DNA of 64,000 nt, from assembly GCF_020564935.1 (NCBI RefSeq), contig NZ_JAJCXB010000001.1, forward strand, positions 302,022-366,021, read 5' to 3'. The notes beneath the pieces are model-generated. The model ran no database searches and was not told where the DNA came from. It worked only from the letters and a program-made list of their open reading frames with translations. The first letter of the stretch is position 1; each line of letters opens with the position of its first letter. This stretch comes from Streptomyces pinistramenti (lineage in GTDB: Bacteria > Actinomycetota > Actinomycetes > Streptomycetales > Streptomycetaceae). Shown piece by piece: positions 46,001-55,000 of the stretch. The translations under genes and the position numbers were made by a program.

Positions 46001-49000
46001 CCCGGCCGCGGGGGTGCGTCGCCGACCGGTGCGGAGAAGCTTCGACGAGGCGGGGCCTGCGGCCGTTGAGCAGGTCCGTGACTGGCTGGCCACGCGGGAG
46101 AACCCGAATAGCCGTCAGGTCTACGCCGTGGGTCTGCGCGTGTGGTGGGATTTCGTGGGGCGCGAAGGACACGAGGGAGAGGCGTTGTTGTCGCCCTCCG
46201 CGGCCACGGTCGCAGCCTTCGTGGACAAGGCCCGCATGGGGCAGCGGGAAGCTCGCCTCTCCGCCGTACGCGGCTTCTACGACTTCCTGACGACCCGGCG
46301 CATCATCGCCGCCAATCCCTTCAGGACCGAACCGGAGGTGACCGGGCACGGCCTGGAGGAACCGGGTGCGTGGGGCGATCCGGACGGTGACGTGCCGATG
46401 GAGCCGGTGTCCGGGGAGCCGGGGGCCGGTCTGCGGGGGGATGCCGTCGGCTCCGGGCAGGAGGGCGGGCTCGGCGACGACCCGTGGGGCAGCCTCTTCG
46501 ACGACCTGGAGGAACCGGGTGCGTGGGGCGGGTTGGACGAAGACGTGCCGATGGACCTGGTAGAGGCCGCGTACGAGCAGGGGCAGGGCGGCGCGGGCGG
46601 TACGGGGGCCGGCGCGGTGCCCGACGCCTACGCGGCGCTGTGGCAGTGGATGCCGGGGGAGTTGCTTCCTCCGGTGGCGAGCGGGGCCGATGCGGGCGAG
46701 ACCGTGACCCGGTGGCTGGGCAGCGCGGCGGCGCGCGCCGAAGCGCGGTCCGTGCTCGACGGGGAGAACCCGCTGGGCCCGGCGCTGCTGGACCTCGTGG
46801 AGCACACTCTGTCGGCCCTGCCTACGCACGAGCAGCCGGCTTTCCTGTGGTCCGATCAGGACACGGTCGCGAACCACATATTCGGCTCCCAACTGATCGG
46901 CTCCCACGTCTACCTCGGGCACCTGCTGGCGATGTCCCCGACCTCCGTGCTCCCGCGCGACGGGCAGAACATCGAACTGCACATCGCCGGGGTGCACGGA
47001 CGCCGGATTCCCCGGGAATGGCACGAATTCCACGACGAGTTCCCCGAAGGGGCGGTGCTGCTGCCGCAGGCCCCCGTCCTGCGGGTCGTGCACGTGGAGG
47101 GCACCGTCGACGGACACACGCGCCTGTACCTGCAGCCCGACGAGGCGACGGAGGAACAGCCCACCACCCAGGGCTTCCTGGACGACGCGGGCTTCGGCCC
47201 CTACGGCGGGCCTGGCGACGTCTACCTGCCGTCGGCACCCGGCGACGGGGCCGGTCCCTCGCAGCTCCCGCCCGGGGAGCCCGGGTTCTTCGCGCCGGGC
47301 CAGGACTCCGGCGTGTGGTACAGCGCGGCGGCACCGGGGGAGCAGCCGGACCGGACCCCGGCGGCGGCTTCAGGGCCGTACACGGACACCTCCGCCCGGA
47401 TCCCGGAGGAGTCCGTGCAGGCACCGGACACCTCCGCCCGGACCCCGGACTTCCCGCTCGACGCCGATCTCGACCCCCGGCCGACCCCGGCCGAACGGGC
47501 CTCGGGCGATCTCCGCAGGTCGCGGCAGGCCCTGCGGCTGCTGCGCACGCACTACGCGACGTGGGAGCAGTCGCGGCAGCCGGAGGACGGCAGGACCCAG
47601 CACCCGCTGTTGGCCGCCGGGCCCGAGGAGTCCTACCACCTCCGCAAGCGCGGGCTCGACGCCTTCCTGGAGCAACACCTGCCGCTCATCGAGGCGTTGG
47701 GGGAGGCGGACCGGACGGTCGCCGTCCGCCGCTTCATGACCGGGACCGTCGGGCCCTGGACGCACGGAGAGAGTGCGCCCGACGCCCCGGCCGTCGGCCC
47801 GACAGGTGCCGTGCCGGGCCCGCCCGACGGTGTACACCCCGTGAGCGCCGAGCTCAGCGACCTGTGCCGCACCAGTGCCAGGCCCGACGAGATGCGGGAG
47901 CGGGTGGCGCGCGCCTGGCCGGAGATCGGCGACGCCTACCGGCAGACCGTCGCCGCCGACGAGACGGCCGGCGCCCGCGTCTCGGAAACCGTCCGGCAGT
48001 ACCTGCGGCTGGCCTGGACCGGTGGTGACGACAGCGGCCGGATCCTGCCCGTGGACTCCCTCGTCAAGTCGCTCCTCCTCGACGGCCTGCCGCTGCGCGA
48101 CGGCAACGGGGCCGTCCAACTGCCCGCCGCCGAGCTGTTCCGCCGCTACGGCGAACTCTTCCACGGGCCGCGCCAGGTGCTCATCGCCACTGCGGCATCC
48201 GAGTCGCGCGGCGTCTTCCACGCGTATTTCACCGGCCGGATCCCCGCGGAGTGGCTCATCGACCACATCGCCCAGATCGCGGTCAGGCTGGACGACCGGG
48301 GCGAAGGCGTCCCTGGCGAGCTGTCGGACTCCATGGTGGACGCAGTGCGCGGGCTCTTCGGCGAACTGCACCAGCACTACCAGGCCGGGGCCTCGCTCCC
48401 GTACGCGGCATGGGAGCGGTCCCCCGGGACGCCGGTGCCTTCGGCGGTACCGGCGTTCGCCTACCAGGAGTACGCGAACGGCAGCCGCAGACTGCAGCGT
48501 ACCGACGGCGCCCCCTCCCTGTTCCGCTATGACGGCGTCCACCAGGAACTCTTCGCGCGGATCAACGAGCTGTTCGCGACGCCGGAGCGCATCCGCCAGG
48601 CGCACGCGCACCTCACGCAGCAGCGGCACGACGCGTCGGCCTGGCGCGCCCGCTGGCTGCTCGCCGACGACCCGATGCGCCGTATCCAGGACGGCTACCG
48701 GCCCGTGGAGCTGGACCACCGCTACCTCACAAGGCTCCGGGCCGACCGGCCGGCCCCCTACGACACGGCCGCCTTCCGCCACTTCCTTCACGGCCTGGCA
48801 GGCGGAGAACCCGGTCAGCAGCCCTTCCACGCCGTCGAACTGGCCACCGTGTACTCCCTCGTCGTCGGCGACGCGCTCCCCGGATTCGCGCAGGCCCTCG
48901 GCAACCGGACGCTGCCCGCCATGGTCACCGCCGCCGTCGCCGCGGCCGGGCTGCGCAGGCTGCCCGCCCACCACGGTGCCGTCCGGCAGCGCTTCGCCTC

Positions 49001-52000
49001 GCCGCAGGTGCCGTACATGACGGGCCGCGAACTGGACCTGAGCTTCGTGGTCGCCGATCCGCAGGCCGCCGGCAACACGGAGATCGTCTACACCGGCTTC
49101 CGGGCGACCGGCACCCACCCCCTCTTCCCCGGCAACCCCGGGGCGCCAGTGGTCATTTCCCCGGGCGAGCGCGGCATCGTCACCTCCGTAGAGCGGGCAC
49201 CCGACCTCGACGGTCCCGTCGGCCCCGGTCACCGGCTCCAAATGGTGTCGCTCGGGGCCGAGATCGAGCGGATCCAGGTGAAGCGGCCGTCCGAGAAGTT
49301 CAGGGAGGGACTGGGCCATCTCGCGCCCGTGCCCTTCCAGCGGTTCGAGGTCAGGCGCTACCACCTCGGCGACGGGACGAAGCTGAGCCGGCTGATCGCG
49401 CGGGTTCACGTGGTCGCCGATCCCGCACTCTCGCCGGCCGAGGTGGCGGCCAAGAAGCAGCAAGTCCTCCCGTACGTGGACGCGTTCCACAACGTCGGGC
49501 ACCGCTTCCCCGACGGCGATCTGGTGCAGTTCGTCGTGGAGTTCACCGACGACAGCTCCCGCGCCCACCACACGGTGTCGCTGTTGCCGGGCAGCGGCCG
49601 GGCGAACAGTGCCGAGTGGTTCCTGGACACTCTCCCGCTGATCGTGCTGCACGAGTTCAGTCACCTCTTCGGCGGCCGGGACTGGTACCAGGAAGGATGG
49701 CCGCGCCCGCTGGACGAGGACGGCTCGATCATGGCCGGGCAGTACCTCGACCCGTGGGGCCGCACCTGGCTGAACAGTGACTTGCCGTCGTCCTCCGGCG
49801 CACCGGTGCCGAACCTGCGGTGGCTGCCGCACGACCTGCAGATGCTCTGGTCATCCGTGCAGCAGGCGCGCCTCGCGCAGGCGAAGGAAGCGCACGGCGA
49901 CGGCGCACCCCAGGACCGTGCGGCCGGGCGTCGGCCGGACCCCGAGGCCGAGCGCGTCTCCGTCCCGCTGGAGGTCCGCCGACGGGTGCTGTGGGGCGAC
50001 CCCGGCACCGCCCGTCCGGGGCGGATGGCGCCGCGGAACCACGCGATCCACCGCGAGTACCCGCAGCGTGTGGGGGAGATGAATCCCAACGGCACCTATC
50101 TGGCGCGGTTTCCTTCGCAGCCCACGGCGGGCAGCGACGGCGTCGTCCACCACCCCGCGGGCGGGGACCTCGCCGGCCCGCCGACGGCCGAGGACGCCCC
50201 GGTGATGATGTTCCCCCACCACATGACCGAGGACGAGGTGGTGAAGGCCACCGAGCAGGCGTACCTCAACTGGCGTGCCAACGGCGGAATCTGGCCCGAC
50301 GGGGCGGGCCGGATCGCCTTCGACGGGGTCTATCAGGGCCTGCGGGTTCGGGGTGTCGCCGACGCCTCCGGCAAGATCCTCGACTTCGCCCCGCACGAAC
50401 AGCAGACCGACCCCAACGACACCGGACCGGCACCGCGCGCACTCCAAGTCCCCCTGTTCCGCACCCTGCTGCCGGAGCCCACCACGGGCGGCGCGCCACT
50501 GATCACCCGCTTCACGGAACGCTTCGTGCTCGACGGCGACCGCGCCAAGGGCGTGGGCGGCTATCACGGCTTTGCCCCCACAGAGCAGATGAAGCGCGGC
50601 ATTTGGTACGAAGCGGTGGGCGGGGAGCCTCTGGAGAACGGCGTCCGGGCAGGGGAGGTGAGGCTGCTGGGCATACGCATCTCCCCGCGACCGGGTGAGC
50701 TCGGGTGGTGGCATACGGTCGCCGACGGCAGCAACGGCGGACACCTGCTCTTCCCGCAAGCATGGACGGCCGATGCCCTGTGGGGCGCGGTCCGCGACGC
50801 CCACACTCGCGCCCTGGACAGCGGGCGGTTCAGCTGGCACACCGAGGGCGACCACGCCCTGGGCGCGGGCTACCTGTGGACCGGCGAGAGCAACGGCGTC
50901 CGTATCCAGGGCTACACGCTCCAGGGACGCCACATCTGGGTCCGCCCCTCCGCGTACCAGCCGAGGGTGACCTGGTCCACCTGGGACGACGACGAGCACC
51001 TCGCGCAGTCCCAGGAGCAAGCGGTCCGGCTGCCGACCGGCGACACCACCGAGGCTCCCTTCCGGGTGTCGCACATCGTGCTCGACGACGACGATCTGGG
51101 CGTGCAACTGGCCGTCGAACTGTCGGTCCCGCACGGCATGGACGCCGGCCAGCAGCGTGAGTTGGCGGACTATCTGGACGAGGTCCAGGAGGAGATCGAC
51201 ACGACGTACAACAAGGTGCCCCGGGGCGACGGGCTGCCCTTGGTCCGCTTCGATGTCGTGCCCGTCGGGCCGGCGCCGGGAGTCCGGTCACCGCAGCCGG
51301 CCGAACTTCTCGCGCTGTGTGCCCGGGTCGGACCGGCTGCGCTGGCACAGCAGCTGCTGGGCATTCCGCCCGATGCCCAGCAGATAGGCGCGCTGCTCGC
51401 TGCCGCCTGCCGACAGGTGCCGATGCCGTCCCCGCACGCGGCCGACGCCTGGCTCCCGCTCGACGCGGAGCAGCACATCGTGGCGGCGCAACGCCACAGG
51501 ACACCGGCAGGGATTGCCGCCGACCCGGGGGCGAGGGTGCTGCTGGAGACGTACCGGGCCGAGGAGCTGGCACCGTTCGCCACCCGCCGGAGCACCGTCG
51601 AAGAACTGCTCGCCCAGCTCCGGCCGGCATTCGCCCCCGGGGCCTGGTACAAGGAGACGGGGGACGAGCTGCCCGCCGGGCTCACCGATGACGAACTGCG
51701 GCTGCTCGCCTTCCGCGCGGCGCAGCAGGGCAGGTCGGACACACCGGGGCGCGACGTGTTCACCGGAACCGTCCCGGGCCACGACGACCTGGCACTCCAG
51801 GTCAGGACCGACGCCGAAGGCACGATCCGTGACTACCGGCTGGTGCCGTCCGATGCGGCCGAGCAGTTCTGGCCGGAGGACGAACGGATGGCGGCATCGC
51901 CGCTCCTGCCGGATGACAGCAGGGAGGATGACCTCGCCGCGTATGGCGTGCGGGATCCGGAGTCGGACAGCGACGACGACCTCGCCGCGTACGGGGTGCG

Positions 52001-55000
52001 GGATCCGGAGTCCGATGGGGACGAGCCCGTCATGGCCCTGGACGACGCTTCGGACATCTTCTCCGTACTGAGTGGCCGCTCCGCCCCGCCGCGGCCGAGC
52101 GCGCCGACGCCGGGGGAGCGGAGCCCCTACGAGCCCGAAGGCCCGCGTCAGGACATGGACACGGACACGGATATGGATATGGACACGGATGCGGAAGGGG
52201 ATTCCGGCACGGATTCCGACAGCGACACGGTCTCGGACATGCCGGGGGTAGAGGAGCAGGCGCCGCCCTTCCGGCAGGTGGCCGTCGCCCCCGCGCCCCC
52301 GGACGGGCCGGTTCCGCCCCCGATCGGCGGCCACCAGCCGTCCGGCGCGGGCGCCGACTCCTCTCCGGAAGCCGCCACTTCGGGCACCGGTGAGGCGACA
52401 CTCCCGCCGATGGCGCTCGGCACCATCCGCGTCGACGTGCAGGGACCGGCAGGACAGGGCGGCTTCGGATACCAGCCGTCCGGACTGTTCCAGGGGCTTG
52501 AGGTCAGCCGGGTGCGCCACGAGGGCGGGCCCTGGACGACCCGGGTGGTCCTGCGTACGGCGGCGGGGCAGCCGGACCTGCCCGGTGCCGTGCACACCAC
52601 CACCGCCTACCGTCTGCCGGACGGGGAGCCGTTGGAATTCGTCCTGGTCACGCCGGGCTCCGACGCGCAGCTTCCGGCCCCCGGGCCCGTCCCGCTGCTG
52701 TCCGGATCCGGTGAAGTGGTCCTGGAACCGCGGGAGTTGCGCTCCCTCGGGCAGGCCATCGACGACGCCTGGCGGGCCGCCGTCGATGCCGGGCAGGTCC
52801 GGCGGCAGGGCCGCGCGACCGATGACACCCCATCGGGCGCCGCCCGCACCGGCACGCCGGATGCCGATGGCCCCGCGCGGGTGCGGGTGCCCCTGGAGGT
52901 GCGGCGGCGGGTGCTGTACGGCGGCGCCGGTTCTCCGGGGCTGCTCGAACCGGCCGGGACGGGGGCCCGCCCCTCCTCGTACCGGGTCGGGCAGCCGCAC
53001 CCCAACGGCACCTACCTCACCCGCACGGCACACACGACCGAGCCGGTGCTGATGCTGCCGCCCAACTGGTCGTCGGAGCAGGTGACCTACGCCGTCGAGC
53101 AGGCGTATCTGGCCTGGCGGCGGGACGGCGGCAGCTGGCAGGACCCGTCGGCGCCGCGCCGCTTCGACGGGGTCTACCAGGGCCTGCGGCTGTGGGGCGA
53201 GGCCGACGCCGAGGGGAACGTCGTCGACTTCGGGCTGCACCCCGTCCAGGCCGATCTCCGGGCGCCTTCCTTCCTCGCCCCCCGTCCCGGTACGCAGGGT
53301 CCGCGCGTCACCGAGCGGCTGGAACGGCTGGTCCTGGACGGCGACCGGGCCCGCAATCTCGCCGGCCACTTCCTCCACGACGCGGACAGTCAGCGCGAGC
53401 GGGGCATGTGGTATCGGCCGCGCAAGAAGCTGGTCCGTGAGGACGGCGTGGTGCGGGAGGTCGACTGGAAGGAGGCGAACGGCGTCGTCACCGCACGGGT
53501 GAGTCTCCTGCCGGACCGGAACACCGCAGCGAACGGCCCGGAGGCGGCCGGTAGGGAGGCGGCCGGTGCGGAGGACTGGCAGGCGCCGGCCGGCGGCAAA
53601 TGGACGGTGCTTTTCCCGTCGCAATGGACGATCGACGGCCTGTGGGACGCGGTGGCGCAGGGCCACGAACGGGCGTTGGACGCAGGCGACATCACCCTGT
53701 ACGACGCCGGCTACCTGTGGTCAGGCACCGGCAACGGCGTCCGCATCGAGGGCTTCGTGCGCGACGGCGAACACGTCTGGATGCGGCCGTCGGCGCGGCA
53801 GCCGCTGCCCCGGTGGAGCGAGGACGCACTGGTCGCCACGAGCGGGCCGGTCCCGGTACGGGTGCCGGTGGGCGGCGGCTCGGTCGGCCTCGCCGTACGG
53901 CACGCGCTGTTCACCGGCGGCGATCACGGCGTACACCTGACCGCCACGGTGCCCCGCCCCGCCCGGGGGAGCGGTGTCGACGACGCGGACTACGAAGGCG
54001 CGTTGCGGCGCCTCCAGGGGCATGTCGACGCGGCCTACAACCAGGTGCAAGGGACGGCCGTCCCGGTGAAGTTCACGGTGACAGCAGCGGATCCGGCCCA
54101 CGCCCCGGGGGCCGCCGCCGACCCGGTTGCCGCCCTCCTCCTCGGCAGCGACGCCGACCTCGCGGAGGCGGCGTACCGGCTGCTCGGCGTGGAGCCGGCC
54201 GCTTCGGACGTGGACGCACTCGCGGCGCGCGTACGGCAGTTGGCCCCGATGCCCGTGGAGTCGGCCGGATGGCAGCCGCACTCCTCGGCGGAGCGGACGT
54301 GGACGGCGCAGGAGACGTCGTCGGCGCTGACCCAGCTCCAGACGGCCGATGTCGGCCGGCTGCCCTCCGACCCCGAGGTCCGCACCTGGTCCGACGACCC
54401 CGACGTGGCACCGCACGGATCGGGGGCCGCCGAGCTGGCGGCGCAACTCCGCGACCGGTTCGCCCGGAAGGCGTGGGACGCGTGGTACGCACCGGAGGTG
54501 CTGCCGGACGGCTGGACCGCCGATCGGCTGCGGGTCGCGGCGTACCTGACGGCCCGACGTGCCCGGCAGGCGCAGGAGTTGGCGGAGTACACCCGTGTCC
54601 TGGTCGCCGACGCGGGCGCGGAGCTGCCGTTCCGGCTCCGGGTGACCTTCGACGCCGGTACCGGCACGGTCCTCGACTTCGTGCTCCCGGACCTGCCGCC
54701 GCCCGGCAGCGTGCGGGACCTGCCCCCGGACGACGCACCGGCCGGTGGCAGCGGCGACGCACCCGCCGGAACGCCCCACGGCGTGCCCGGCAGGGATGGC
54801 CACCCGGTACCGCCCCCTTCCCCAACAGCGGCCGGGAACAAGGGTGCCGGGACTCAGGACCTGGATATGATCTCCCAGGGGACGGACCTTCTCGCCGCCC
54901 CGGCCCTCGGTGTCATGTCGCCCGTCGGCAGGCAGCCTCTCGCCACCCGGGCGGGCCCGTGGACACCGACCCGGACGGGCAGCCCGATCCGGAGGCCCGG

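Noticed and set aside
46068..46340. Integrase gene or mobile element
   Set aside because: Only the core-binding-like fold is present, inside one huge frame. No R-H-R-Y catalytic domain, attachment sites or transposase were seen.
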